Shown: in pieces, positions 25,740 through 34,599 of the stretch | Numbering within the stretch: the first letter of the stretch is position 1 | Layout: every line of letters begins with the position of its first letter | Source of the DNA: Escherichia boydii | Lineage (GTDB): Bacteria > Pseudomonadota > Gammaproteobacteria > Enterobacterales > Enterobacteriaceae | Assembly (NCBI GenBank): GCA_041890495.1 | Contig: CP169086.1 | Coordinates: forward strand, 2,418,001 to 2,482,000 | Direction: 5' to 3' | Length of the DNA: 64,000 nucleotides | Translations under genes and position numbers: made by a program | The notes under the pieces: model-generated | Database searches by the model: none | Told to the model about the DNA's origin: nothing | The model's input: the letters and a program-made list of their open reading frames with translations, nothing else

Positions 25740-26621
25740 ATGGAACTTCGTTATCTGCGGTATTTTGTCGCGGTTGCACGCGAGCGACACTTCACCAGGG
25801 CGGCCGAAGCGCTGGGTATTTCACAGCCTCCTCTGAGTCAGCAGATCAAACGGCTCGAAGAGGAAGTGGGCACGCCGCTGTTCAGGCGCCTGACGCGGGG
25901 CGTGGAGCTGACCGAAGCGGGAGAAGCCTTCTATGAGGACGCCTGCAAGATCCTGGCGCTGAGCGACGCCGCGCTGGAGAAAGCCCGCGGCATCGCGCGC
26001 GGGCTGAACGGCAACCTGTCGATTGGCATCACCAGCTCCGACGCTTTTCATCCCAAAATCTTTACCCTGATTCGCCAGTTTCAGGTGCAGAACATGGCGG
26101 TGCAGGTTCACCAGGTGGAAGCCAATATGTCGTCGCTGACGACCATGCTGGCGGAGGGTGAACTGGATATCGCCTTCGTGCGCCTGCCGTGCGAGAGCAG
26201 CAAGGCGTTCGAGTTAAAAATCCTCGACCGGGAGCCGATGGTGGTGGCGCTGCACCGCGATCATCCGCTGGCGGTGTGCGATTCGCTGGCGTTAGAGCAG
26301 CTTCGGGAGACGCCGGTGGTGCTGTTCCCGCAGGAGGTCGCGCCGGGCCTGTATGACCGGGTTCACGGCTGCTGCGAGCGGGCCGGGATTGACGTGCAGC
26401 ACGCGCTGCAGTCGTCGCAGCTTTCATCGTCGCTGAGCATGGTTTCCGCAGGCGGCGGGTTCGCGCTGGTGCCGAAATCCATGGCGGCCATTTCTCCGCC
26501 GAATGTCACCTATCACACGCTGAGCTCACCGGAGCTTTATACCGACATCGCGCTCTGCTGGCGGCGCTTTGAGCGCTCGCGGACGGTTAAGCGGTTTTTG
26601 ACGATGCTGAGCGAGGGGTGA
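25740..26621 (+). CDS. budR: LysR-family activator of budABC
   Basis: The 293-residue LysR regulator has the helix-turn-helix at about residues 18-45 (FTRAAEALGISQPPLSQQIK) and an effector-binding domain with the VALHRDHPLA segment. It is divergent from budA with a 105-base gap, the classical bud arrangement, in which BudR/AlsR activates in response to acetate or pH. The sequence is of the BudR/AlsR type. Confidence 0.9.
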   Translation: MELRYLRYFVAVARERHFTRAAEALGISQPPLSQQIKRLEEEVGTPLFRRLTRGVELTEAGEAFYEDACKILALSDAALEKARGIARGLNGNLSIGITSSDAFHPKIFTLIRQFQVQNMAVQVHQVEANMSSLTTMLAEGELDIAFVRLPCESSKAFELKILDREPMVVALHRDHPLAVCDSLALEQLRETPVVLFPQEVAPGLYDRVHGCCERAGIDVQHALQSSQLSSSLSMVSAGGGFALVPKSMAAISPPNVTYHTLSSPELYTDIALCWRRFERSRTVKRFLTMLSEG

Positions 26622-26622
26622 C

Positions 26623-26708
26623 GACGGCGCTGCGCTTGCACAGGCCTACGGTTCGTGTCGCGGGTTGGCGGGCTTGTAGGCCGGGTAAGGCGCAGCCGCC
26701 ACCCGGCA
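26623..26708. repeat. REP/BIME after budR
   Basis: A degenerate GGCGCTGCGCTTGCACAGGC followed by GTAGGCCGGGTAAGGC..GCCGCCACCCGGC. Confidence 0.8.
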
Positions 26709-26852
26709 ATGCCAGCCTCTGTCGTCAATCGCGTGATCTTAGAACGGTATAGGTCTTGTTGATACACGCTTCGGTACTACGTTTTCCTGGTAATTGTCTG
26801 CCGCAAATCCTCTGTTACTCTGGCTGTGCTCAAAGGATGACAAGGAAGAACA

Positions 26853-27443
26853 ATGCTGAACCCCGGATTCGTTACCCGCAAAGCGCTTGCTCAGTGGCAG
26901 GATGTTCCCGCTTTTCTCCCCCAGTTCCAGTTTCATGAAAAACACCGAGCGGTCATTCATACTGCGCATCCTGAAAATATTCTGCCGTTGATTGCAAACT
27001 TTGACGTCCGGCAAGATGCCGTGATTCGTCGGCTGATGGCTTTACGGCAATTACCGCAAAAACTTCTTCGCAATCAGCAGACTGGCTCAATCAGCGACTT
27101 TGGCCTGCACAGTTTTACCCTTTTGAAAAACTCTGCATCTGAACTCTGCTACGGCTTAAAAGGACAATTCTGGCGGACCAGTTTCGGTCTGGAAAACGCA
27201 CCGGATGCCATTGCTTTTCAGTCGCCAGCCGCGCCGGGCAGCGCAAAGCTGTTGCTACGCTATCGGGTAACGGAACTCACGCCAGGTCAACATGAACTCT
27301 GTACGGAGACCTTCGTCTATTGTCCGGACAAACGTACTCACCTAAAAATGGCAGCCTACTGGCTGGCAATACGGGCCGGGAGCGGCTGGATCCGAAGAAG
27401 GATGCTGAAAGCGGTTAAGTCGAATATTGAAGGGCAGGAATGA
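26853..27443 (+). CDS. Hypothetical protein, possible SRPBCC-like fold
   Basis: 196 residues with a good ribosome binding site (GGAAG, 6 bases). The sequence contains AHPENILPLIANFDVRQD, then AELCYGLKGQFWRTSFGLEN-like strands, and ends with MAAYWLAIRAGSGWIRRRM, which resembles the C-terminal helix of START/SRPBCC lipid-binding proteins. This is a weak fold impression, not an identification. No signal peptide. It stands alone, 229 bases before the RpiR regulator. Confidence 0.5.
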   Translation: MLNPGFVTRKALAQWQDVPAFLPQFQFHEKHRAVIHTAHPENILPLIANFDVRQDAVIRRLMALRQLPQKLLRNQQTGSISDFGLHSFTLLKNSASELCYGLKGQFWRTSFGLENAPDAIAFQSPAAPGSAKLLLRYRVTELTPGQHELCTETFVYCPDKRTHLKMAAYWLAIRAGSGWIRRRMLKAVKSNIEGQE

Positions 27444-27671
27444 GCGAGGAGCAACGCTATGCTGCATAGAAAACAGTCTTAACGTTGGCCTTTATCATAA
27501 TGAACATCAGATTGGTTGCGCATCTGATACCCCCTGTTCAGCTCCCCGTTGACTTATTGACTCTGTGTTTTCATCATCCGTTCTCGGGACAACGCGACCA
27601 TGTTCGTTTTGTGAAGATCGAACGTAAGTTGATGACAGCAGCGCTAACCTTCAAAAGCGGGACTATTTGCT
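27444..27671. other. Intergenic region before the RpiR-type regulator
   Basis: No supported gene. A 74-codon frame at 27485-27709 runs into the regulator gene and lacks a ribosome binding site. No repeats or terminator-like hairpins stood out. Confidence 0.4.
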
Positions 27672-28529
27672 ATGAATCCAAGGGAAAATATTGTCAGTAC
27701 ATTCAGTGAATTGTCTGCAGAATTGCAGCGTGCTGCCGAGTTCTCGCTACAGAATACCAATCAACTGGTCGTGCTATCGATGCGTGCCTTCGCCAGTGAA
27801 GCCGGTGTAAAACCCGCCACGCTGCTGCGGTTAGCGCAACGATTAGGCTACAACGGCTGGGGTGAACTCAAGGACGCATTCATCGATGAACTCGGGCTGC
27901 GTAATGATACATATGTATCCAAAGCCGAGAAGCTGATCGCCAAAGGCACTCAGCCGCAGCTGTATGAAGAGGTGTTTCAGGCGCATCAGGCAAATTTGGC
28001 TTTTACGCAGCATGAAAACCATCAGGCCATGGAGCAGGCCGTATCGCTGCTGGACGCCGCTGAGAATGTCTATATTTGCGGCTTCCGGGCCAGCTTTCCT
28101 ATCGCCTGGTCGCTGTTTTATGTCTATCGACTGTTCAATCGGCAGGTGTCGTTAATTGATGGTCTGGCGAGCAATATCGAGGTGTTCACTCGAGAATTAA
28201 CATCACAAGATTGCCTGTTACTCACCAGTTTTGCCCCCTATTCGCGTGAGTCGCTCGATGTCCTGCGCGCGGCCCAGCAGGCAGGTGCGACGATCGTCGC
28301 CATCACGGATTCTCCCGTCTCGCCATTAGCCCAGGCTGCCGATTGCACGCTGCTGTTCTCCATAGACAGCCCGTCATTTTTTCCCTCCGTGGTGTCCGGC
28401 ATGGGCCTGGCCGAGTGTTTACTGGCGATGCTGGTCGCGCGCCATGGTCGGGATGCAGTGAATAAAATCGAAAATGCTGAACGCTACCTTATTAACTCTG
28501 GTGCCTACGTGGTGCCCGGGAAACCCTGA
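27672..28529 (+). CDS. MurR/RpiR-family transcriptional regulator
   Basis: 285 residues. N-terminal HTH_6 domain (about 1-80; ALRLAQRLGYNGWGELKDAF-like sequence) and a C-terminal SIS sugar/amine-phosphate-type domain (about 120-260; VYICGFRASFPIAWS, VAITDSPVSPLAQAADCTLL). The SIS domain usually binds the inducer. It precedes a six-gene putative catabolic operon by 127 bases, where repeated ATTCATTTG half-sites lie, so it is the likely regulator of that operon. Confidence 0.85.
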   Translation: MNPRENIVSTFSELSAELQRAAEFSLQNTNQLVVLSMRAFASEAGVKPATLLRLAQRLGYNGWGELKDAFIDELGLRNDTYVSKAEKLIAKGTQPQLYEEVFQAHQANLAFTQHENHQAMEQAVSLLDAAENVYICGFRASFPIAWSLFYVYRLFNRQVSLIDGLASNIEVFTRELTSQDCLLLTSFAPYSRESLDVLRAAQQAGATIVAITDSPVSPLAQAADCTLLFSIDSPSFFPSVVSGMGLAECLLAMLVARHGRDAVNKIENAERYLINSGAYVVPGKP

Positions 28530-28535
28530 AAAATA

Positions 28536-28607
28536 ATTCATTTGCATCCGGCATAAGAAAACTGAATACATTTGAATCAAAATGAAATTGACTTGATACA
28601 AATGAAT
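28536..28607. promoter_or_regulatory. Three predicted RpiR-regulator half-sites
   Basis: ATTCATTTGCATCCG (28536-28550), ATACATTTGAATCAA (28566-28580) and the inverted TTGATACAAATGAAT (28593-28607) share the core CATTTGNATC. The last two form an inverted pair matching at 13 of 15 positions. They lie directly ahead of the aminotransferase operon, after the regulator gene. Repeat direction and spacing fit a dimeric or tetrameric regulator. The first and second copies start exactly 30 bases apart. Confidence 0.6.
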
Positions 28608-28656
28608 CCTGCATGATGCGCTTCATTAGCACAGCGCATTCAGGAGCAGGACCAGC

Positions 28657-29985
28657 ATGACCCATATCATTCACCGCAGTCTACGCAGTACGCCCGCCGT
28701 GGCGGTACGCGCCCAGGGGGCGTACATTTTTGATGCACAGGGAAAACAGTATCTGGATGCCTGCGGCGGCGCCGCCGTTTCCTGTTTAGGCCACGCGCAT
28801 CCTGACGTGCTGGCTGCGATGCATCGCCAGATCGATCGGCTGGCCTATGCCCATACCGGTTTTTTTACCAGCGACACCGTTGAGCAGCTTGCTGAGCATT
28901 TGACGCGCACGGCACCTGGCGACCTTAACTATGCCTACTTCGTTTCGGGCGGTTCGGAAGCGGTCGAAACCGCGCTCAAGCTGGCGCGCCAGTATTTTGT
29001 TGAGATCGGCCAGCCGTCGCGCACCAAATTTATCGCCCGTAAGCAGAGCTATCATGGCAATACCCTTGGGGCGCTCGCGGTGGGAGGCAACGAATGGCGC
29101 CGCCGCCAGTTTGCCCCCTTGCTGATCGACGTGATCCGCGTTTCGGCCTGCAATGAATATCGCGACCGCCACGCTGACGAAACCCAGCAGCAATACACCA
29201 CGCGTCTGCTCAACGAGCTGGAGCAAGCCATTATTGAAGCCGGTCCAGACACCATTATTGGTTTCTGTGCAGAAACCGTGGTGGGGGCCACCACCGGCGC
29301 CACCCCGCCTACCCCGGGCTATCTTAAAGGTGTACGCAACCTGTGTGATAAATACGGCATCCTCTACATCGCGGATGAAGTCATGTGCGGCATGGGACGC
29401 ACCGGCACATTGCATGCGTTTGAACAGGATGATGTGGTGCCGGATTTGGTAACCATCGCGAAGGGGCTGGGGGGCGGCTATCAGCCGATAGGCGCAGTAT
29501 TAGCGAGCGAGAAGATTGTCTCAGCGCTGCAGGCCGGTAGCGGTCTGTTCCAGCACGGGCACACCTATATTTGCCACGCGACCGCCGCGTCCGCAGCCCT
29601 GGCCGTGCAGCAGGTGATTGCGCGCGATAATTTGCTGCAGGCGGTCAGGCAACAGGGGGCTTACCTGCACAGCGCATTGCGTGAAGTGCTGGGGGAGTTA
29701 CCGCACGTCGGTGATACGCGCGGGCGCGGCTTGTTTGCGGGCGTTGAGCTGGTACGCGATAAAGACAGCAAAACCCCCTTCGATCCAGCCCTGAAGCTGC
29801 ATGCGGCAATCAAAGCAAACTGTATGTCACGCGGGCTGATGGTCTATCCAATGGGTGGAACCATTGACGGGCAGTATGGCGACCATATCCTGATCGCCCC
29901 CCCGTTTATTGTCACGCCTGCCCAGCTCGACTTTGTGGTAGACACGCTGAACACCGTTATTCGCGAAGAGACCAGCAAATTATGA
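28657..29985 (+). CDS. Class III PLP-dependent aminotransferase
   Basis: 442 residues with class-III features: SGGSEAVETALKLARQYF, then SYHGNTLGALAVGG, the PLP-binding ADEVMCGMGRTG and the Schiff-base Lys in TIAKGLGGGYQPIGAV. Members act on omega-amino acids, beta-amino acids or amines; the substrate is not readable. It overlaps the next gene by ATGA. First gene of the putative catabolic operon under the RpiR regulator. Confidence 0.86.
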   Translation: MTHIIHRSLRSTPAVAVRAQGAYIFDAQGKQYLDACGGAAVSCLGHAHPDVLAAMHRQIDRLAYAHTGFFTSDTVEQLAEHLTRTAPGDLNYAYFVSGGSEAVETALKLARQYFVEIGQPSRTKFIARKQSYHGNTLGALAVGGNEWRRRQFAPLLIDVIRVSACNEYRDRHADETQQQYTTRLLNELEQAIIEAGPDTIIGFCAETVVGATTGATPPTPGYLKGVRNLCDKYGILYIADEVMCGMGRTGTLHAFEQDDVVPDLVTIAKGLGGGYQPIGAVLASEKIVSALQAGSGLFQHGHTYICHATAASAALAVQQVIARDNLLQAVRQQGAYLHSALREVLGELPHVGDTRGRGLFAGVELVRDKDSKTPFDPALKLHAAIKANCMSRGLMVYPMGGTIDGQYGDHILIAPPFIVTPAQLDFVVDTLNTVIREETSKL

Positions 29986-30536
29986 TCAATCGTTTACCGC
30001 CGCTGGCGGAGCATGAGTGGGACGACCAGCAGCGCGCGTTGGCCGAAGAGATAATCAACGGGCCCCGAGGTGCTCTGCTGCCACCTTTTGAGCCGCTGCT
30101 GCGCAGTCCAGAGCTCATGGCGCATGCGCAGCGCATGGGGGAGTATCTGCGTTATCGCAGCGCGCTGGGACAGCGCCTTTCGGAACTGGCAATTTTGATG
30201 ACCGCGCGGCACTGGTCGCAGCCTGTTGAGTGGGCGATTCATGCGCCGATAGCGCGCGAGAAGGGTATTTCTGCCGCGGCGGTGCAAGCGATTAATGAAA
30301 AGCGTCTTCCTGAGGATCTGCAGCCGGATGAATGGGCGGTCTATCGCTTTTGCAAGGAGTTACAGGAGCAGCAGAAGGTCAGCGATGCCACCTGGCAGCA
30401 CGCTATCGCACTGTGGGGCGAGAAAGGCGTGGTGGATCTTATCGGCATCAATGGTTATTACAGTTTTCTCTCAATGGTAATGAACGGCGCACAGACGCCG
30501 GTACCCGACACCCGGGATGATATTATTCCCGCATAG
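29982..30536 (+). CDS. Carboxymuconolactone-decarboxylase-family protein
   Basis: 184 residues of the CMD/AhpD-like fold: LSELAILMTARHWSQPVEWA, HAPIAREKGIS. It lacks the AhpD CxxC, so peroxidase activity is unlikely; a decarboxylase-like or lactone-acting role is possible. Its start overlaps the aminotransferase stop by ATGA, which argues for a shared pathway. Function not established. Confidence 0.78.
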   Translation: MINRLPPLAEHEWDDQQRALAEEIINGPRGALLPPFEPLLRSPELMAHAQRMGEYLRYRSALGQRLSELAILMTARHWSQPVEWAIHAPIAREKGISAAAVQAINEKRLPEDLQPDEWAVYRFCKELQEQQKVSDATWQHAIALWGEKGVVDLIGINGYYSFLSMVMNGAQTPVPDTRDDIIPA

Positions 30537-30661
30537 GCTTTCGTTTTAAATTTGGCGCATGAAAGTGCGCCCTGCATATCAACTTTTTATTTTTCCACCC
30601 CGCCGATGTATTTCGCCGGGTGACATTCATGCACGCTACTTCACTGACGCCGAGGGTTATC

Positions 30662-31414
30662 ATGTCTGGATTATTAACTAAATTTAAAGTTACGTTAGCA
30701 CTGGTCGCTTGCTCCGCCAGTTTTGTGGCACAAGCGCAGGATAAATTAACGGTTGGCGTTGATACCGCGTTTGTCCCCTTTGAATTTAAACAAGGCGATA
30801 AATACGTCGGGTTTGATATTGATTTGTGGGATGCCATCGCCAAAAAAATGGATGTCAGCTACGAATTACGCCCGATGGACTTCGGGGGACTGATTCCGGG
30901 TTTGCAATCACGTAATCTGGATGTCGCCATGGCGGGCATTACGATAACCGACGCGCGTAAACAGGTCGTCGATTTCAGCGACGGTTATTATGATGCTGAC
31001 TTATTAATGGCGGTGAAAAGCAGCGATAATACCATTACTAAATTCAGCGATTTAGCAGGAAAGAAAGTGGGATTAAAGCAGGGAACGGCGGCGGCCAGCT
31101 TTATGAAAAGCAAATATAAGGCGAACTATGTCGAATTCCCGAATATCGACAACGCCTATCTTGATTTGCAGGCAGGTAACCTTGATGCCGTGGTGCATGA
31201 TTCCCCCAACGTGCTCTATTACGTAAAAACGGCGGGTGATGGCAAAGTGAAATCGACCGGCGAGACTGACAGCATTCTGCCACAGCACTACGGCTTTGCG
31301 ATGCAGAAGAACAGCAGCCTGACGCCGAAGATCAACGCTGCACTGCAGGCGTTACGTGCGGACGGAACTTACAGCAAGATTTACGTGAAGTGGTTTGCTA
31401 AACAGCCAAAATAA
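30662..31414 (+). CDS. Polar amino-acid ABC importer, binding protein (GlnH-like)
   Basis: 250-residue periplasmic family-3 binding protein. Signal peptide ends at AQA, then QDKLTVGVDTAFVPFEFKQG, LRPMDFGGLIPGLQSRNLDV and the C-terminal AALQALRADGTYSKIYVKWF. The start MSGLLTKFK is behind GAGGG. Resembles E. coli GlnH in layout, but context (C45 hydrolase, aminotransferase) suggests a different amino compound as ligand. Confidence 0.88.
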   Translation: MSGLLTKFKVTLALVACSASFVAQAQDKLTVGVDTAFVPFEFKQGDKYVGFDIDLWDAIAKKMDVSYELRPMDFGGLIPGLQSRNLDVAMAGITITDARKQVVDFSDGYYDADLLMAVKSSDNTITKFSDLAGKKVGLKQGTAAASFMKSKYKANYVEFPNIDNAYLDLQAGNLDAVVHDSPNVLYYVKTAGDGKVKSTGETDSILPQHYGFAMQKNSSLTPKINAALQALRADGTYSKIYVKWFAKQPK

Positions 31415-31464
31415 TCCCGCCAGGTCGGAGCGATCCGACCTCGTTGCATCTTAACGGGTAACAT

Positions 31465-32121
31465 ATGAATTTCGACAGTAAATATATTTGGGAGTCCCTG
31501 CCGCTGCTGTTGCAAGGACTACAGCTGACGCTGATTATTTCATTATCAGGTTTATTAGGTGGTTTTGTTATTGGCCTGCTGGCGGGAACCTGTCGGGCGC
31601 TCGGAGGAAAAATATCAAAGACAGTCTCGTTAGTCTTTGTCGAGTTAATCCGCGGAACGCCTATTATGGTGCAGGTAATGTTTATTTACTTCGCACTTCC
31701 CATGGTGTTACCGATTCATATCGATCCGGTAACGGCGGCCATTACGACCATTGTGATTAACTCGGGTGCATATATTGCAGAAATCACCCGAGGGGCCATT
31801 CTTTCGATTAATAAAGGATTTAGAGAGGCCAGTCTGTCTATGGGATTATCCCAGCGCAGCACGCTATGGCATGTCATAATGCCGCTGGCATTACGCCGTA
31901 TGATCCCGGCGTTAGGTAATCAGTGGATTATCAGTATTAAAGATACCTCACTGTTTATTGTTATTGGTGTGGCGGAATTAACTCGTCAGGGGCAAGAAAT
32001 TATTGCCGGTAATTTCCGCGCGCTGGAAGTCTGGACCGCAGTGGCAATGATTTACCTGCTGGTGACGCTGTGCCTGAGTTTCCTGCTGAAGCAACTGGAG
32101 AAGAGGATCCATATTTTATGA
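31465..32121 (+). CDS. Polar amino-acid ABC importer, permease (GlnP-like)
   Basis: 218 residues, about five membrane segments, with the HAAT-family EAA loop (REASLSMGLSQRSTLWHVIMPLALRR) and VELIRGTPIMVQVMFIYFAL. The stop overlaps the ATPase gene by ATGA. Partner of the binding protein and ATPase on either side. Confidence 0.9.
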   Translation: MNFDSKYIWESLPLLLQGLQLTLIISLSGLLGGFVIGLLAGTCRALGGKISKTVSLVFVELIRGTPIMVQVMFIYFALPMVLPIHIDPVTAAITTIVINSGAYIAEITRGAILSINKGFREASLSMGLSQRSTLWHVIMPLALRRMIPALGNQWIISIKDTSLFIVIGVAELTRQGQEIIAGNFRALEVWTAVAMIYLLVTLCLSFLLKQLEKRIHIL

Positions 32122-32846
32122 GCATGGTTGAATTTAGCGCAGTGTCGAAAAATTTCGGCGCCACTCAGGTGCTGCACGACATTAATTTAAAAATTGACGC
32201 CGGCGAGGTCGTGGTGATCATCGGCCCTTCCGGCTCGGGCAAATCGACGCTGCTGCGCTGCATTAACAAGCTGGAGGAAATTTCCTCCGGCACGCTGCTG
32301 GTAGCGGGAATGCACATTACCGATCCTCACGCTAACGAATGTGATATCCGCCGCGAAGCCGGGATGGTGTTTCAGCAGTTCCATCTGTTCCCCCACCTGA
32401 CGGCGCTGGAGAATGTGATGTTTGGTCCGGTTCGCGTACGCAAACAGAGCAAAACCGCCGCGCGGGAACAGGCGCTGGCGCTGCTGGACCGCGTTGGCTT
32501 ACGCGAACGCGCCGGTCACTACCCATCAGAGCTCTCAGGCGGTCAGCAGCAGCGCGTAGCCATTGCCAGAGCCCTGGCAGTGAAACCGAAAATGATGCTG
32601 TTCGATGAGCCAACCTCAGCGCTGGACCCCGAATTACGGCATGAGGTGCTGAAAGTCATGCGCTCGCTGGCCGAAGAGGGCATGACCATGGTGATTGTGA
32701 CCCATGAAATCGGCTTCGCCCGCGATGTGTCATCACGCCTAATTTTTATTGATGGCGGCACCATTGCCGAAGATGGTCCACCTGATATGCTGCTGAATAG
32801 CAGTCGCAATCCACGCCTGAAAGAATTTTTGCAACACGTATCCTGA
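32118..32846 (+). CDS. Polar amino-acid ABC importer, ATPase (GlnQ-like)
   Basis: 242 residues starting MSMVEFSAVSKNFGATQVLH. Walker A GPSGSGKST, signature LSGGQQQRV, Walker B MMLFDEPTSALD. Typical single-domain GlnQ/HisP type. The gene ends 21 bases before the C45 hydrolase gene. Confidence 0.92.
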   Translation: MSMVEFSAVSKNFGATQVLHDINLKIDAGEVVVIIGPSGSGKSTLLRCINKLEEISSGTLLVAGMHITDPHANECDIRREAGMVFQQFHLFPHLTALENVMFGPVRVRKQSKTAAREQALALLDRVGLRERAGHYPSELSGGQQQRVAIARALAVKPKMMLFDEPTSALDPELRHEVLKVMRSLAEEGMTMVIVTHEIGFARDVSSRLIFIDGGTIAEDGPPDMLLNSSRNPRLKEFLQHVS

Positions 32847-32867
32847 ACAGAAGTGAATGATAACACT

Positions 32868-33881
32868 ATGAAAAAAATCGACATTCGTGGTTCCGCTTTT
32901 GCAGTAGGTCAGGCGCTTGGCGCGTTCGGCCGCGAGGCCTGGCATGCAAAACTGACGCAAACGGCGTTGTGGCAAACCGTTACCGCCATGAAAGACGCAG
33001 AACAGACCCGGAACATGCGCTCGCGGGTCCAGTCTCAATATCCCACGATCTGGCAGGAGCTGGAGGGATTAGCCGAGGGTCTGGAAGCACCGTTTGATGA
33101 GGTGTTTGCCTGGAACTGCCGCGGCGATCTGGTGCGCTCAACATCAGATGGCTGTACCACGGTAGCGGGAAGAACCGCAGAGGGAGAGCTGATTATCGCG
33201 CATAATGAAGACGGTTTCCCGCAGCTTCGCAATGACTGCGCCATCGTCAGCATCACCCCGGATGACGGCATGGCGTTCACCAGTTTTGCTTATCCGGGCT
33301 CAATTTGCGGACATACCTTCGCCGTAAACGAAAAGGGCGTGGTGAATACGGTGAATAACATACGCGCTTTGCATCGTCCGGACGGAATGCCGCGCCAGAT
33401 ACTTGCCCGCGCTGCGCTGAATGCCGCCACGTTAGATGAAGCCATCTCCATACTGACCACCGGGCCACGCGCCGGTGCATTTCATCATACGCTGGGGCAA
33501 CGGGGAGACGGCCGGCTGTTCAGCGTGGAGGCGACGGGAACAGGCTGTTCCGTCACGCCGCTGCGGGACGTTTTCGCCCATGCTAATCACCTTATCCACC
33601 CTCAGCTTGATGCGGTTGAGCAGGTGATCACTGACAGCTCCCGGTCGCGCCAGCAGAGGTTAAACGCCTGGCTGGAGACGCAATCTCACCTTGATGGCGA
33701 AGCGGCACTGGCTATTCTCTCGGACCAGCATGAGCCCGCGCTCCCGATTTATCGTCTCTCACCACACGACCCGGATGAAGAGAACACGCTGGCCACGGCC
33801 ATTTTTATCCTGAGTACGTCGGATATTAAATGGCAGATATTCACTCACGATCGGCAAAAACCTGCCTTACAATCTTACTGA
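32868..33881 (+). CDS. C45-family N-terminal nucleophile hydrolase (penicillin acyltransferase-like)
   Basis: 337 residues starting MKKIDIRGSAFAVGQALGAF; a GTG start five codons earlier (32853) is possible. The autocatalytic site is STSDGCTTVAG, with Gly95-Cys96; cleavage there would expose Cys96 as N-terminal nucleophile, as in isopenicillin-N acyltransferase. Further conserved bits: IIAHNEDGFPQLRN, GHTFAVNEKGVV, and FHHTLGQRGDG. Such enzymes hydrolyse or transfer N-acyl groups on beta-lactams or amino acids. Last gene of the RpiR-controlled operon; the stop overlaps the convergent GST gene by 7 bases. Probably intracellular (no signal peptide). Confidence 0.82.
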   Translation: MKKIDIRGSAFAVGQALGAFGREAWHAKLTQTALWQTVTAMKDAEQTRNMRSRVQSQYPTIWQELEGLAEGLEAPFDEVFAWNCRGDLVRSTSDGCTTVAGRTAEGELIIAHNEDGFPQLRNDCAIVSITPDDGMAFTSFAYPGSICGHTFAVNEKGVVNTVNNIRALHRPDGMPRQILARAALNAATLDEAISILTTGPRAGAFHHTLGQRGDGRLFSVEATGTGCSVTPLRDVFAHANHLIHPQLDAVEQVITDSSRSRQQRLNAWLETQSHLDGEAALAILSDQHEPALPIYRLSPHDPDEENTLATAIFILSTSDIKWQIFTHDRQKPALQSY

Positions 33882-34480
33882 GTCGCTTCCGCACGTAATG
33901 CGGCCTGCACCGCTGGACGGGCAGTGATTTTATCCCTGTACGCCAGCAGCGCAGGCCAGGGGCTCAGCTCAATAGAGAAGAACTTACACCACCCCAGCAC
34001 GGTGAAAAGATAGGCATCTGCCACGCTGAATGACGATCCCGTCAGATAAGCGCGTGTGGAGAGCGTTTCCTCAAGAAAACTGAACCGCCTGAAGAGCTTC
34101 TCACGAAAAATGGATTTGACCTCTTCGGGCAGCAGGCGGTTGAAAAGGGGCGCCGATCCCGCGTGTATTTCGCTGGTGATAAAATTCAGCCATTCCTGAA
34201 GCCGCACCCGCTCCCAGCTGTCTGCGCGCGGTGCCAGACCCCTCTCCGGCTTGAGGTCTGCCAGGTACTGCAAAATCGCTGGCCCCTCGGTCAGGATATT
34301 TCCGTCATCCATTTCAAGCGCGGCGACATACCCTTTAGGGTTGATGCTCAGGAAGTCACGCCCGTCAGCGGTAAGCTTGCTCCTGTTGTCCACTTTAACC
34401 AGCTCAAACTCAATTTCCAGTTCGCGAAGTACGATATGGGGTGAGAGTGAGCAGGTGTCCGGGGCGTAATAGAGTTTCAT
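33875..34480 (-). CDS. Glutathione S-transferase, beta class-like
   Basis: 201 residues, starting MKLYYAPDTCSLSPHIVLRE with the N-terminal Tyr/Cys site of bacterial beta GSTs, then NPKGYVAALEMDDGNILTEG (thioredoxin-fold cis-Pro region) and an all-helical C-terminal half (SVADAYLFTVLGW). Relatives of E. coli GstA detoxify electrophiles. Divergent from a LysR gene by 119 bases, which may control it. Confidence 0.88.
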   Translation of the reverse strand: MKLYYAPDTCSLSPHIVLRELEIEFELVKVDNRSKLTADGRDFLSINPKGYVAALEMDDGNILTEGPAILQYLADLKPERGLAPRADSWERVRLQEWLNFITSEIHAGSAPLFNRLLPEEVKSIFREKLFRRFSFLEETLSTRAYLTGSSFSVADAYLFTVLGWCKFFSIELSPWPALLAYRDKITARPAVQAALRAEATQ

Positions 34481-34599
34481 GATCTCTCCGTTAAAGCTGT
34501 GAGTGATAAAGATTCGGTTTGCATTCACTGTGCTTAAAACGGTTACCGCTGTAAAATTAATGATTCATAACTTAACTATTAGCTGGGCTACTGATAACC

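Noticed and set aside
27485..27709. 74-codon frame before the RpiR gene
   Set aside because: It overlaps the well-supported regulator start in another frame and lacks a start signal.
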